A DNA stretch of 64,000 nucleotides from an uncultured Collinsella sp. (GCA_959023295.1 CAUFBM010000002.1:122815-186814), one strand, 5' to 3'. Numbered from the stretch's first letter, positions 52,336-61,518 are shown. Notes: a model not told the origin generated them from the letters alone. Numbers and translations are program-made.

Positions 52336-53760
52336 CTAGCACACACCTTCCACAAAGCGATCGAGCTCAACGAAGCGTGAGCCCTTGACCAGCACGACAT
52401 CATGCTGCTCAAGAGCGCCGCCCATACGGTCGAGCACCTGCTGATAGTCGGAGAACACCTGAATGCGGTCCTCATCCATACCCATCATGCGCGCGGCCTC
52501 GGCCATACGCTGGGCAAGCTCACCGCCGACACATGCGAGCATATCGAGCTTCTTGGCCGCCGCATAGGCGCCCACCAGCTCATGCATGCGAGGAGCCTCG
52601 TCGCCCATCTCGCCCATCTCGCCCAGAACCGCCATGCGCGAACCCGTGCACGAAAGCGAACACAGCAGGTCGAGGCCGGCTGCCATCGATTCGGCACTGG
52701 CGTTATATGAGTCGTCGATGACGCGGGCGCCGCTCTTGGCGCGCTTGATTTCCTGACGATGCCCGGTAATCGTAAGACCCCTAAAGGCGACATCGATCTG
52801 CTCGGGCGTCACGCCAAGGCGATAGGCAACCGCTGCGGCCTTGACGGCATTGGGAACGGACTGCGCGCCGGGAATGGCAAGCAGTGTGTCGATAGTCTCG
52901 CCCAAGCCAAAATCGAGCGTAAAGACCGGGCGTCCCTCGTCATCAATGCGAATGTCGCACGCACGGACCTCATCGTCGTCCGAGACGCCCGCAAGCATCA
53001 CGTCGACGCCCGCAGGCGCAGCAAAGGTGTCGCGGATGAACGGGGTAAAGTCGTCCTCACCACCCAAAACCAGCAACGGGAGAAGGTCTCCGGCGGCGCA
53101 CATGCCGCCAACAATCTCGGATTTGGCACGAGCGATATTCTCGCGACTGCCCAGAATACCGATATGGGAGGTGCCGATCTTGGTCACAATGGCAAGGTTG
53201 GGATTGGCGGACTGAGACATGCGCTCAATCTCGTGGAAATGGTTCATGCCCATCTCGAGCACCAGAACCTCGGTGTCGGCAGGGGCCGCCAGCACCGTGA
53301 GCGGCATACCGATCAGGTTGTTGTAGTTACCCTTGGTTGCCCAAACGCGATAACGCTTGGCGAGCACCGCGGCGAGCACGTCCTTGGTCGTTGTCTTGCC
53401 GATAGAGCCGGTAATGCCAATTACCAGGCAGCCAAGCTCCAAACGATAAGCGTGAGCCAGGCGCAGCAAAAACTCCTCGGGGTCATCGGTATGCAGGATG
53501 GCGCAGCCCTTCTCATGGGCCAGCGAAAGCAGCTCGGCATCGGGCTCGCGCGTCATCACTACGGCGCCGGCACCCGACTCGATGGCACGGGAAGCAAAGT
53601 CGTTGCCGTCGACCTTTTCACCCAGGAAGGCGACGAATATCGTGCCCTCCTCAACCTGGCGCGAGTCGATAACGCAACCGCGGCATACCCGATCGGCTTC
53701 TCCCGTCACGGTTCGGGCCCCTGTTGCGGCCGCGAGATTGTTGACGGCGATCTCTATCAT
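52336..53760 (-). CDS. murF: UDP-MurNAc-tripeptide--D-Ala-D-Ala ligase
   Basis: Adds D-Ala-D-Ala to complete the UDP-MurNAc-pentapeptide. 474 residues with the P-loop GITGSIGKTTTKDVL near 113-127, EMGMNHFHEIERMS and DDSYNASAESMAAG. The gene for the preceding ligase MurE is absent from this cluster and must lie elsewhere. ATG is preceded by GGGGAG. There is a 123-base gap after ftsI. Confidence 0.95.
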   Translation of the reverse strand: MIEIAVNNLAAATGARTVTGEADRVCRGCVIDSRQVEEGTIFVAFLGEKVDGNDFASRAIESGAGAVVMTREPDAELLSLAHEKGCAILHTDDPEEFLLRLAHAYRLELGCLVIGITGSIGKTTTKDVLAAVLAKRYRVWATKGNYNNLIGMPLTVLAAPADTEVLVLEMGMNHFHEIERMSQSANPNLAIVTKIGTSHIGILGSRENIARAKSEIVGGMCAAGDLLPLLVLGGEDDFTPFIRDTFAAPAGVDVMLAGVSDDDEVRACDIRIDDEGRPVFTLDFGLGETIDTLLAIPGAQSVPNAVKAAAVAYRLGVTPEQIDVAFRGLTITGHRQEIKRAKSGARVIDDSYNASAESMAAGLDLLCSLSCTGSRMAVLGEMGEMGDEAPRMHELVGAYAAAKKLDMLACVGGELAQRMAEAARMMGMDEDRIQVFSDYQQVLDRMGGALEQHDVVLVKGSRFVELDRFVEGVC

Positions 53761-53883
53761 TGCAGCTCCCCTGTAAACCTAATAATGCTATCGGCGTATT
53801 GTATCCCAGCGCCGCCTACGCGTGGTGCAGGGCGTGTGAACAACCCGGATTAACCGACTGGCCATTTCATAGATAGTAACCCC

Positions 53884-55749
53884 CTACTTGGTGCGCGGGA
53901 CACCCAACACGTCAAGCGCACTGGCCATAATGGACTGGAACGGCACTGCGGCGGCATCGGAGCCTGACGGGGTTCCGTCAAGGGTGATATAGCACAGGAC
54001 CTTGGGCGACTGCGCCGGGGCAAACCCCATAAAAGACGACATGTAGTTCTCTTTGAGGTAGCCGCCGTTCTCATCGGCGCGCTCGGCCGTACCAGTCTTG
54101 CCCACCACGTCGTAGCCGTCCACCGCGCCGCCAACGCCCGTTCCCTCGGCAACGACCGTCTGCATACACGATGTCACCTGCGAGGCGGCCTCCTCGGAAA
54201 TCGCGCGATCCCCCTCGCCCCAATCCTTTTCATCGCCCTTGCTCGACTTATAGAAGTGCGGAGTCATCATCACGCCGCCGTTCGCGATGCCGCCCACGGC
54301 ACGTGCGACCTCAATCGGCGAGACGGACAGCGCCTGGCCAAAGCTCATAGCACCCAAGGTGGCACCATCGTACTGGTCGCGCTCCTTGACGATGCCCAGA
54401 CTCTCACCCGGAAAATCGACACCGGAGCTATGACCGATACCCCACTTGTCCACATAGGTGGCAAAATCATCGGCACCGATCTTGCGCCCCACCAGGACAA
54501 AACCGACATTGGACGAACGGCGCATCATCTCGCGTACGTCCATTGTCATGGTGTAGTCACGCTTGTCGGCATCGGTAACGGTATCGTCGCCCACCTTGAT
54601 ACTCGCGGGAACCTCAAACGATGTGCTCGGGCGCACAACGCCCAAATCAAATCCGGCGCCCGCAACCAGCGTCTTAAAGACCGAGCCGGGCTCGTAGGCA
54701 TCCGTCACCAGACGAAGGTTCATGTCCTCGGTCTTGGCGTTTTCCAAATTGGTCTGGTCGTAGGTCGGATACGAGCAGGCGGCCAGGATCTCTCCAGTCG
54801 TCGGGTCGGTCACCAGGGCCGACCCGTTTTTGGCCTTCGTCTTCTCGACCGCCTCGGCCAAGGCATCTTCCGCGGCGCGCTGAATGTTGACGTCGATCGT
54901 CGTCACGATATCCACGCCATCGATCGCGGCAACCTTTTTATAGGCACCGCCCGCGATGTAGCCGCCATCTCTTGCGCGCTCGCGCACAAGAGAGCCATTC
55001 GTTCCGGTCAGAAGCTCATCGTATTGTTTTTCGAGTCCCGTCAGGCCAGCGTTGTCCACGTTCACGACGCCCAGCAGCTGAGAAGCCAGGTTTCCATACG
55101 GGTAAACCCGCTTCATCGCCTGCTCAAAGAGCACGCCGGGTAGATTCTTCTTTTCCAGGGCGGCAGCGTCATCCTCGTCGACCTGGCGCTTGATATACAC
55201 CCAGGAACCATCAGACAGCACCAGCTTGCGGCAGGTCTTTTTATCAATACCGGTAGCCTTGACCAGCGCCGAGACCGTCTTGTCGACGTCCTCGACAAGC
55301 TGAGGGTTCACGGCGACATTGCGGCATTCGACTGACGACGTCAGCACGTTGCCGTTGCGGTCGTAGATAGTGCCACGTTTGGCATAGAGCGTCTGTGAAA
55401 GCAGACGACGCGCGTCCGCACGCTCGCGCAGCTTGTCAGCATTCACGATCTGGTATTCGGCAAGACGGAAGACGCCCGCGGCAAGGCCAACCCCGATACA
55501 GCCCATAACGACATCGCGGCGAGGCAGCGGCGCTCCCGTAACCCATTCAGACGACGACCCCTTGCGCGCGCCCGTATTGCGTACCCGAGGTCCGCCCGAG
55601 CCACGAAGACGCGACGCAGGGTCGTTGCCATAGGACGGCCCCGCGTTGTAAGATGGCCGACCCGTTCCTTGATAACCAGAACGTCCCCGCGAGGAGGGAC
55701 GTCCAGACCCGTGGTCCCCGTCGGAACCGCGGCGATAGTCATTTGTCAT
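53884..55749 (-). CDS. ftsI: Septal penicillin-binding protein (FtsI/PBP2-type transpeptidase)
   Basis: Class B PBP that cross-links septal peptidoglycan, 621 residues. A Gly/Arg/Ser-rich cytoplasmic tail (about 1-75) precedes one membrane helix (near 78-95), a PBP dimer domain (AKRGTIYDRNGNVL) and the transpeptidase domain with the nucleophile Ser in PGSVFK near 353, SSN near 411 and KTG in VVGKTGTAE near 549. No PASTA domain is seen. The N-terminal tail is longer than usual. It lies 18 bases after the ftsL-like gene. Confidence 0.95.
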   Translation of the reverse strand: MTNDYRRGSDGDHGSGRPSSRGRSGYQGTGRPSYNAGPSYGNDPASRLRGSGGPRVRNTGARKGSSSEWVTGAPLPRRDVVMGCIGVGLAAGVFRLAEYQIVNADKLRERADARRLLSQTLYAKRGTIYDRNGNVLTSSVECRNVAVNPQLVEDVDKTVSALVKATGIDKKTCRKLVLSDGSWVYIKRQVDEDDAAALEKKNLPGVLFEQAMKRVYPYGNLASQLLGVVNVDNAGLTGLEKQYDELLTGTNGSLVRERARDGGYIAGGAYKKVAAIDGVDIVTTIDVNIQRAAEDALAEAVEKTKAKNGSALVTDPTTGEILAACSYPTYDQTNLENAKTEDMNLRLVTDAYEPGSVFKTLVAGAGFDLGVVRPSTSFEVPASIKVGDDTVTDADKRDYTMTMDVREMMRRSSNVGFVLVGRKIGADDFATYVDKWGIGHSSGVDFPGESLGIVKERDQYDGATLGAMSFGQALSVSPIEVARAVGGIANGGVMMTPHFYKSSKGDEKDWGEGDRAISEEAASQVTSCMQTVVAEGTGVGGAVDGYDVVGKTGTAERADENGGYLKENYMSSFMGFAPAQSPKVLCYITLDGTPSGSDAAAVPFQSIMASALDVLGVPRTK

Positions 55750-55767
55750 ACTCAGCTACCGTCTTAT

Positions 55768-56238
55768 TTACTGAGCGGCCGCAGTCGAGCTAGCGCCCGC
55801 GGCTGCATCCTGCGAAAAGTCAAGCGTAACGCTCTCGCTGGGCTCCACCATGCCATAGGCGCCCGCAAGATCGCGAATACGTGTGTCGGCACCATAGACC
55901 GAATGCATGACCTCAAGGTTAGAACTCTCGTCGGTCGCCTTCTCGAGCGTGCTGGCAAGCTCTGCGTTGCCGTTGAGCACCTGGGCCGTGACACCGGCAA
56001 GTGCCACGCGGGCGACACCGATCGTCATGAAGACAGCCGCGATGATGCAAACCGTTTTAAGAACGCTCATGAAAACCGGGCTTACCGCCTGGTTTGCCTG
56101 ACGGCCCGCGCCCGTGTAGACATCAAAACGCGGCGTGCGTTGCTCACGAGGGGCAACGGGCGCCTGCGGTGCCTCGCGGTAGGCGGGCATGGCGTTCATA
56201 TCATAGGCGAGTGCTGCGTTTGAGGTGTTATAGCCCAT
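55768..56238 (-). CDS. ftsL: FtsL-like bitopic division protein
   Basis: 156-residue protein assigned mainly by position between rsmH and ftsI, where ftsL is expected, and by topology: a Pro/Arg-rich cytoplasmic tail (about 1-55), one membrane helix (FMSVLKTVCIIAAVFMTIGV, about 56-80) and a short coiled-coil-like outer part with the end VEPSESVTLDF. FtsL proteins diverge strongly, so no motif proves it. ATG has GGGAGG nine bases upstream. Confidence 0.7.
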   Translation of the reverse strand: MGYNTSNAALAYDMNAMPAYREAPQAPVAPREQRTPRFDVYTGAGRQANQAVSPVFMSVLKTVCIIAAVFMTIGVARVALAGVTAQVLNGNAELASTLEKATDESSNLEVMHSVYGADTRIRDLAGAYGMVEPSESVTLDFSQDAAAGASSTAAAQ

Positions 56239-56328
56239 GATATGCCGCCTCCCATCCCGAGTACGTTGGTAGTGTGTTTAAGCTTCGTTTATGGTGCGAG
56301 CGGGAGGTCCAATTTCGCGCGGTCGCGC

Positions 56329-57294
56329 CTACAGGCGCTGCGCCACGCGGATTTTGGCTGATCTCGCCCGAGGGTTGCGCGCAACCTCATCGGGTTGGGC
56401 AACCAAGGGTTTGCGGGTGATGACCTTGAGTATCGGCACGTTGCCGCACACGCACACCGGAATCTCCGGCGGGCACGTGCACCCCTGGCTCATCTCCTTA
56501 AAGTGGTTCTTTACGATACGGTCCTCGAGCGAATGATACGAGATGACGCAGATGCGTCCGCCCGGGTTGAGCCACCTGGTGGCGGCATCAAGCCCCCTCT
56601 CGAGCACATCGAGCTCGTGGTTGACCTCGATGCGAATGGCCTGGAAGCTCTTCTTGGCCGGGTGCCCACCATGCCGACGAGCGGCAGCCGGAATGCCAGC
56701 CTTGATGATCTCGACAAACTGGCCTGTAGTTTCGATCGGTTCTTGCTCGCGACGGCGCACAATCTCGCGCGCAATCTGCGAGGCGAACTTCTCTTCGCCG
56801 TAGACGCGTAGAATCCGGGCGAGGTCGTGTTCGTTATAGGTGTTGATGACCTCAGCTGCGTTTAGGGTGTTGTTACCCGGATCCATCCGCATGTCCAATG
56901 GGGCATCTTCGTTATACGAAAAGCCCCTGCCAGGGATATCGAGTTGCGGTGACGAAACGCCCAAGTCAAACAGGAAGCCATCGACCCCGGGCACCTCGGC
57001 CGAGCAAAGCAGCTCGTCCAAGTCGCCGAAGTTGCCCTTCAGCAGCTGGTGCGGGACGCCGGGAACCTCGCGGTCCAGACGGGCACCAGCGGCCTCGAGG
57101 GCCATGTCGTCCTGATCGACGCCGAGCAAAAGGCCCGTCTCCCCCACCTGCGCGGCCATCTTTACCGAATGACCGGCACCGCCAAGGGTGCAATCGCAGA
57201 CAACGGAGCCGCTCTTGAGCTGCAGCGACTCAAGCACTTCGCCGAGCATGACAGGTTCATGCCGATATTCTTGTGTCAAGATCCCACGCTCCAT
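56329..57294 (-). CDS. rsmH: 16S rRNA (cytosine(1402)-N(4))-methyltransferase
   Basis: SAM-dependent enzyme that methylates N4 of C1402 in 16S rRNA; usual second gene of dcw clusters. 321 residues with the SAM loop DCTLGGAGHS at 34-43, FDLGVSSPQLD, SFQAIRIEVNHEL and CVISYHSLEDRIVK. The ATG at 57294 lacks a strong ribosome site; the TTG five codons later is an alternative, and coupling to mraZ (20 bases upstream) is likely. Confidence 0.94.
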   Translation of the reverse strand: MERGILTQEYRHEPVMLGEVLESLQLKSGSVVCDCTLGGAGHSVKMAAQVGETGLLLGVDQDDMALEAAGARLDREVPGVPHQLLKGNFGDLDELLCSAEVPGVDGFLFDLGVSSPQLDIPGRGFSYNEDAPLDMRMDPGNNTLNAAEVINTYNEHDLARILRVYGEEKFASQIAREIVRRREQEPIETTGQFVEIIKAGIPAAARRHGGHPAKKSFQAIRIEVNHELDVLERGLDAATRWLNPGGRICVISYHSLEDRIVKNHFKEMSQGCTCPPEIPVCVCGNVPILKVITRKPLVAQPDEVARNPRARSAKIRVAQRL

Positions 57295-57314
57295 CCGTTA
57301 CTCGTGCCTTGCCC

Positions 57315-57749
57315 TTACGAGAAGAAGAGGTCAAGCAGAGCCTCGTCGTCATCGTCCTCATCGGCCGCGGCGCGGTCCCAAACCTCAAGGTGGTCGTAGT
57401 TGCCCACAACCGTGACCTCGCGGTCAAGGTTCGCCTGCTTGCGGAGAGACTCAGAAAGACCGATACGACCGGCGCTGTCCACATCCATCGACGTGGTGCG
57501 CTTGTTGATCGCCCTCATGAGCTTCTGGTCGTTGATGTCACGCGGGTTAAAACCCTCGTGGCCCTCACGACCCGCGAAGAGTCCTTCGACCCACTTATCG
57601 AAGGCCTCGGCAGAGAACACGTACAGAGCATCGACATCCAGGGCTTTGAACACGCGAACGTGCTCTCCAAGTTCCTCGCGAAGGGGTGCAGGCAGGGACA
57701 GACGACCTTTTGCATCGAGATTGCGCTCGTATGCACCAGTCATTCCCAT
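57315..57749 (-). CDS. mraZ: Transcriptional regulator MraZ
   Basis: DNA-binding protein with two SpoVT/AbrB-type halves that represses its own dcw operon in other bacteria. 144 residues; it begins MGMTGAYERNLDAKGRLSLP, and the second half has SMDVDSAGRIGLSESLR. ATG at 57749 has GGGGAGGG six bases upstream. The C-terminus is acidic (DEDDDDE). The promoter and G-rich repeats upstream (57818-57893) are the likely target. Confidence 0.95.
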   Translation of the reverse strand: MGMTGAYERNLDAKGRLSLPAPLREELGEHVRVFKALDVDALYVFSAEAFDKWVEGLFAGREGHEGFNPRDINDQKLMRAINKRTTSMDVDSAGRIGLSESLRKQANLDREVTVVGNYDHLEVWDRAAADEDDDDEALLDLFFS

Positions 57750-57817
57750 GTGCGCCCTCCCCTCGGTTACTCAGATGGCACGTACGCGGGGAACCACCCC
57801 GCCTGTCGACGTCATTA

Positions 57818-57846
57818 ATAATATGGGGAACTGCCCCATTTTTCAA
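57818..57846 (-). promoter_or_regulatory. Promoter of the dcw cluster
   Basis: On the minus strand TTGAAA (57841-57846) and TATTAT (57818-57823) are exactly 17 bases apart, 69 bases before mraZ. The spacer contains the inverted repeat TGGGG/CCCCA. Confidence 0.75.
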
Positions 57847-57849
57847 CAC

Positions 57850-57893
57850 CTTTCCCCACCCCTTCCCCCACCCTACCCCACCACTCCACCCCC
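57850..57893 (-). promoter_or_regulatory. MraZ-box-like direct repeats
   Basis: Just upstream of the -35 box the minus strand carries repeated TGGGG words: TGGGGTAGGG, TGGGGGAAGGGG and TGGGGAAAGG, spaced 10 and 12 bases. MraZ in other bacteria binds short G-rich direct repeats (TGGGN type) at this place, so these are probable autoregulatory sites. Confidence 0.55.
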
Positions 57894-57913
57894 TAACTAT
57901 TGGGCGCCACCCC

Positions 57914-57927
57914 CGAGCATATGTTCG
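57914..57927. promoter_or_regulatory. LexA/SOS-box-like site
   Basis: CGAGCATATGTTCG differs by one base from the Gram-positive LexA consensus CGAACNNNNGTTCG. It lies 68 bases upstream of the dcw -35 box. Function is inferred from the match only. Confidence 0.35.
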
Positions 57928-57929
57928 AA

Positions 57930-57947
57930 AACACAATATGTTGTGTT
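57930..57947. promoter_or_regulatory. Perfect 18-base palindrome, possible operator
   Basis: AACACAATATGTTGTGTT is a perfect dyad with a four-base centre, next to the LexA-like site and upstream of the dcw promoter. Confidence 0.35.
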
Positions 57948-57953
57948 TAACGC

Positions 57954-57987
57954 AAAGGCGGGATGCCACCTGTAGCACCCCGCCTTT
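57954..57987. terminator. Hairpin AAAGGCGGG/CCCGCCTTT
   Basis: A strong stem with a loop of about 16 bases between xerD and mraZ. It may end the xerD transcript (minus strand, followed by GCG rather than a T-run) and shield the dcw promoter. A second dyad CCTCAA/TTGAGG lies at 57990-58016, followed on the plus strand by CGATTTTT. Confidence 0.45.
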
Positions 57988-58115
57988 CAACCTCAACCTT
58001 CAAGTTGACCTTGAGGCGATTTTTATGTCCCTTTACATCCCGTTCACATCGCCCCCAAACTCTCCCACGCGCGGCATGTGCACCCCGCCGCGCCGTTGGC
58101 CGGTGGCGCAAAATG

Positions 58116-58177
58116 GGACGGACCCCCGATTGCCAAAACGTGCGCAACAGCACGTTCCAGCAATCGGGGGTCCGTCC
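58116..58177. repeat. Inverted repeat with 18-base arms and inner stem
   Basis: Arms GGACGGACCCCCGATTGC (58116-58133) and its exact complement (58160-58177) enclose a second stem AACGTGC/GCACGTT. It lies 33 bases beyond the xerD stop codon. Confidence 0.82.
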
Positions 58178-58210
58178 TCGGATAGCATGTAATCGCAGCT
58201 CAGCAGCATA

Positions 58211-59152
58211 TTAGCGATGTGCCAGCGGGTGGGCCGCCAGGTAAACCTCAGTCAGCTGCGTACGATCGACATGCGTGTAGACCTGCGTCGTCGATATATC
58301 GGCGTGTCCCAAGATCTCCTGCAGCACGCGAAGGTCCGCGCCGCCCGCGAGCATATGGGTGGCAAAGGAGTGGCGCAACGTGTGCGGATGGAGTCCCACC
58401 AACCCCACCTGGCGTCCGTAGCGCTCGCATATGACGTGAACACCCTGACGCGATAGACGCCCACCGTTCTTGTTTAAAAAGACCGCCGGCGTCTCTGTCC
58501 CACGAGCATGAGCCGCCAGAAGTCGGCGCCCATCACATATATAGTGCGTCAGGGCACGCGCCGCGCTTCCCACCAAAGGGACCAGACGCTCCTTGGAGCC
58601 CTTGCCGCGAACCAGCACAAAGCCGTCATCGGCATGGATATCACTCACATCGAGCCCCACCAGCTCGCTCACGCGCAGGCCGCACCCATACAGCACTTCC
58701 AAGATAGCGCGATCGCGCAGACCCATCTCGCCATCTGGAAAATCCTGGTCGAGCAATGCCGAAACATCCTCCACCGAAAGGCACTCCGGCAGGCGCTCGG
58801 CCTTTTTTGGCAAACGCAACGCCGCCGTAGGATTTTGGGTCATGGCCCCATCGCGCACCAAAAAGGCATGCAGGCCTTTGACGGCAGCGAGCGCGCGCTC
58901 CACCGAGGCATCGGAATAGCCCCCATCGCGCCGATCGGCGATAAAGTCCTCAATGACCCGCCGACTCACGTCCTCAAAGGACGCAATGCCCGTCCGCTCC
59001 AGATATGCACAGTAGGTCGTCAGGTCTCGGCGATAGGCGGCAATCGTGTTACGCGCCAAGCCCCGCTCGACTGCAAGGTAATCAAGAAACTCCCCCGCCG
59101 CCACAGCGAGCGGCGAAGGAGCTTCTCCGATATGTTCCCGGTTCGCCGGCAA
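58211..59152 (-). CDS. xerD: Site-specific tyrosine recombinase XerD
   Basis: Resolves chromosome dimers at dif with its partner recombinase. 313 residues: N-terminal SAM-like core-binding domain (about 15-105), then the catalytic domain with Arg160 (CGLRVSEL), Lys187 (GKGSKER), His257 and Arg260 (HPHTLRH), His283 (LGHADI) and nucleophile Tyr292 (TQVYTHV). Start is uncertain: TTG at 59152 lies two bases after the pyrG stop with no clear ribosome site, suggesting coupling; no better start is seen. The gene location next to pyrG rather than in a mobile element supports a housekeeping role. Confidence 0.9.
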   Translation of the reverse strand: MPANREHIGEAPSPLAVAAGEFLDYLAVERGLARNTIAAYRRDLTTYCAYLERTGIASFEDVSRRVIEDFIADRRDGGYSDASVERALAAVKGLHAFLVRDGAMTQNPTAALRLPKKAERLPECLSVEDVSALLDQDFPDGEMGLRDRAILEVLYGCGLRVSELVGLDVSDIHADDGFVLVRGKGSKERLVPLVGSAARALTHYICDGRRLLAAHARGTETPAVFLNKNGGRLSRQGVHVICERYGRQVGLVGLHPHTLRHSFATHMLAGGADLRVLQEILGHADISTTQVYTHVDRTQLTEVYLAAHPLAHR

Positions 59153-59154
59153 CC

Positions 59155-60816
59155 TTAGTCCATCGCACGATTCATGGGCGTCACCTGTAGGCGATCGACG
59201 CCCTCATGCTGGCCAATCGAGGCACGCACGAACTCTCGGAATAGCGGCTGAGGATTGGTGGGGCGGCTCTTAAACTCGGGGTGAGCCTGGGTGGCCACGA
59301 ACCACGGGTGCACATCGCGCGGCAGCTCGACCATCTCGACCAGACGCTCATCAGGCGAAAGACCCGAGATGACAAGACCGGCGTCCTCGAGCTGATCGCG
59401 GAAGGCATTGTTGAACTCAAAACGGTGACGGTGGCGCTCGTAGACAAGCTCCTCGCCATACGCCTCACGCGCGAGGGTATCGGCAGCGAGCTTGCACGGA
59501 TAGGCGCCCAGGCGCATGGTGCCGCCCTTCTCGGTCACGTCCTCCTGCGAGCTCATCAAGTCGATGACGCTAAACGGACCGTCCGGATCAAACTCGGAGG
59601 AGCTGGCACCGGCAAGGCCGACAACGTTGCGGGCGAACTCGCACACGGCAACCTGCATACCCAGGCAAATGCCCAGATACGGAATCTTGTGCTCGCGAGC
59701 AAACTCGGCAGCAAGGATCTTGCCCTCCAGGGCGCGCTTGCCAAAGCCGCCGGGAACCAGGATGCCCGATGCGTCGCCCAGAACCTCATTGACGTTTTCG
59801 GCATCGAGGCTCTCACCATCGACCAGCTGCACATCTACGTGACGATCGTAGAAAATGCCCGCGTGATGCAGGGCCTCGATAACCGACAGATATGCATCGG
59901 GAAGCTGGGTGTACTTTCCCACGACGGCAACCTTAACCTTATCGGCGTGATGGTTGGCATGGTTTTGCTTGCGCAGGAACTCATTCCATGCGCTCATATC
60001 GCGCTCGCGCGGATCGAGGCCAAGGCGCTCGCAAATGCGCAGGTCAAAGTCCTGCTCCGCGAGCAGCTGCGGCACGTCGTAAATGCTCGTGCAGTCCTCG
60101 TTGGTAAAGACACAGTCGGTGTCGACGTCGCAGAAACTTGCGATCTTGCCGCGAATGGCATCGTCAATATGGTGATCGGAGCGCAGCACAATAATGTCGG
60201 GCTGGATACCAAAGCTGCGCAGCTCCTTGACGGAGTGCTGCGTGGGCTTGGTCTTAACCTCGTGGGCGGCGGCGATATAGGGAACGAGCGATACGTGGAT
60301 GTAGCAGACGTTCTCGGGACCGGCCTCCTTGCGGTACTGGCGGATAGCCTCCACGAACGGCTGCGACTCGATGTCGCCGATCGTGCCACCCAGCTCGGTA
60401 ATGACAACGTCGGAGCCAGTCTGCTCCTCAATGCGGCGGAATTTGTCCTTGATGGCATTGGTGACGTGCGGGATCACCTGGACGGTACCGCCCAAAAAGT
60501 CACCGCGACGCTCGCGGGCAATCAGGCTCTTGTAAATGGCGCCCGTCGTAAAGTTAGAATCGCGGGTCAGGTTCTCGTCAATAAAGCGCTCGTAGTGGCC
60601 CAGGTCCAGATCGGACTCGTAGCCGTCCTCGGTCACAAAGACCTCACCGTGCTGGAACGGGCTCATGGTACCGGGGTCGACGTTCAGATACGGGTCGGCC
60701 TTCTGCATCGTCACCTTGTAGCCGCGTGACTTGAGCAAACGGCCCAGCGATGCCGCGGTAATGCCCTTGCCCAAAGACGAAACCACGCCGCCGGTCACAA
60801 ACACATGCTTAGTCAT
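59155..60816 (-). CDS. pyrG: CTP synthase
   Basis: Converts UTP to CTP with glutamine and ATP. 553 residues: synthetase domain (about 1-270) beginning KHVFVTGGVVSSLGKG, and a class I glutamine amidotransferase domain with the nucleophile Cys in GICLGMQVAV near 386 and the His-Glu pair in ATQAHPEFKSRP. ATG is well defined. It is followed closely by xerD on the same strand. Confidence 0.97.
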   Translation of the reverse strand: MTKHVFVTGGVVSSLGKGITAASLGRLLKSRGYKVTMQKADPYLNVDPGTMSPFQHGEVFVTEDGYESDLDLGHYERFIDENLTRDSNFTTGAIYKSLIARERRGDFLGGTVQVIPHVTNAIKDKFRRIEEQTGSDVVITELGGTIGDIESQPFVEAIRQYRKEAGPENVCYIHVSLVPYIAAAHEVKTKPTQHSVKELRSFGIQPDIIVLRSDHHIDDAIRGKIASFCDVDTDCVFTNEDCTSIYDVPQLLAEQDFDLRICERLGLDPRERDMSAWNEFLRKQNHANHHADKVKVAVVGKYTQLPDAYLSVIEALHHAGIFYDRHVDVQLVDGESLDAENVNEVLGDASGILVPGGFGKRALEGKILAAEFAREHKIPYLGICLGMQVAVCEFARNVVGLAGASSSEFDPDGPFSVIDLMSSQEDVTEKGGTMRLGAYPCKLAADTLAREAYGEELVYERHRHRFEFNNAFRDQLEDAGLVISGLSPDERLVEMVELPRDVHPWFVATQAHPEFKSRPTNPQPLFREFVRASIGQHEGVDRLQVTPMNRAMD

Positions 60817-60941
60817 ATTGAATTACCTGCGCTTCCCGTAGAAGTTGTCCATACACATCTTACGGGTCTTCATTGTAATACTCGAGAAAGGAGCAGTTCG
60901 CCATTTTTCACCAAAGTGCTTGCATTTCTCCATCTCGAAAC

Positions 60942-60969
60942 AAAACGCCGCCCGGGACCCGAGCGGCGT
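60942..60969 (-). terminator. Terminator after the winged-helix regulator
   Basis: On the minus strand ACGCCGC and GCGGCGT pair around an 11-base loop, followed by TTTGTTTC. Confidence 0.65.
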
Positions 60970-60993
60970 AGCAACAACTTAGGCGGCAGAACG

Positions 60994-61329
60994 TTACCGA
61001 TCGGCAAGCTCGTCCCTGAGCATATCCCGAACGAGCATACCCGCGCGGATGCCTTTCAGATACCACCCGCCACGCTCGGTAAGGCAAATACCATTTGCAA
61101 GCTGGCCGCCATCCTCGCTATAACGCGAAACGACCTCGATCAAACCGTCAGAATCCAAGCGCTCAATTGCGGCGCGGGCTCGATACGGAGACACCCCAAC
61201 GTGCTCCGCAAGCGTTTTGCGCGAGAAGCCATATGTCCCGCCACTTTCGGATTGCTGGGCAATCTCCATCAACACCAGCACTTCGACACGCTTCATATCG
61301 TTGACACTCGCACGACCCTTGCCCGCCAT
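60994..61329 (-). CDS. Winged-helix transcriptional regulator
   Basis: Probable DNA-binding protein of 111 residues. A winged helix-turn-helix is visible: VEVLVLMEIAQQ (helix 1), FSRKTLAEHVGVSPYRARAAIERL (helix-turn-helix, in part) and a wing at IEVVSRYSEDG. The family (MarR- or RF-like) is not certain. ATG at 61329 has AGAGGAGG five bases upstream and is chosen over the GTG starts up to 61383. Single gene with its own terminator; target unknown. Confidence 0.72.
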   Translation of the reverse strand: MAGKGRASVNDMKRVEVLVLMEIAQQSESGGTYGFSRKTLAEHVGVSPYRARAAIERLDSDGLIEVVSRYSEDGGQLANGICLTERGGWYLKGIRAGMLVRDMLRDELADR

Positions 61330-61518
61330 GGCAGCCTCCTCTAACCGAGCACGAGCATCCAGCGCGCCGTGCACGACCGACACACCTCACGATGGCAGGT
61401 AATATCCATCATGCGGCATCCCGCTAAGGATGAAACAGTTACGATTATTGTATACCGCCCAAATTGTTTTTAGGCAGGTAAACGGCTATTTTTCGCCGAA
61501 ATAGACGCTTTATTGATC

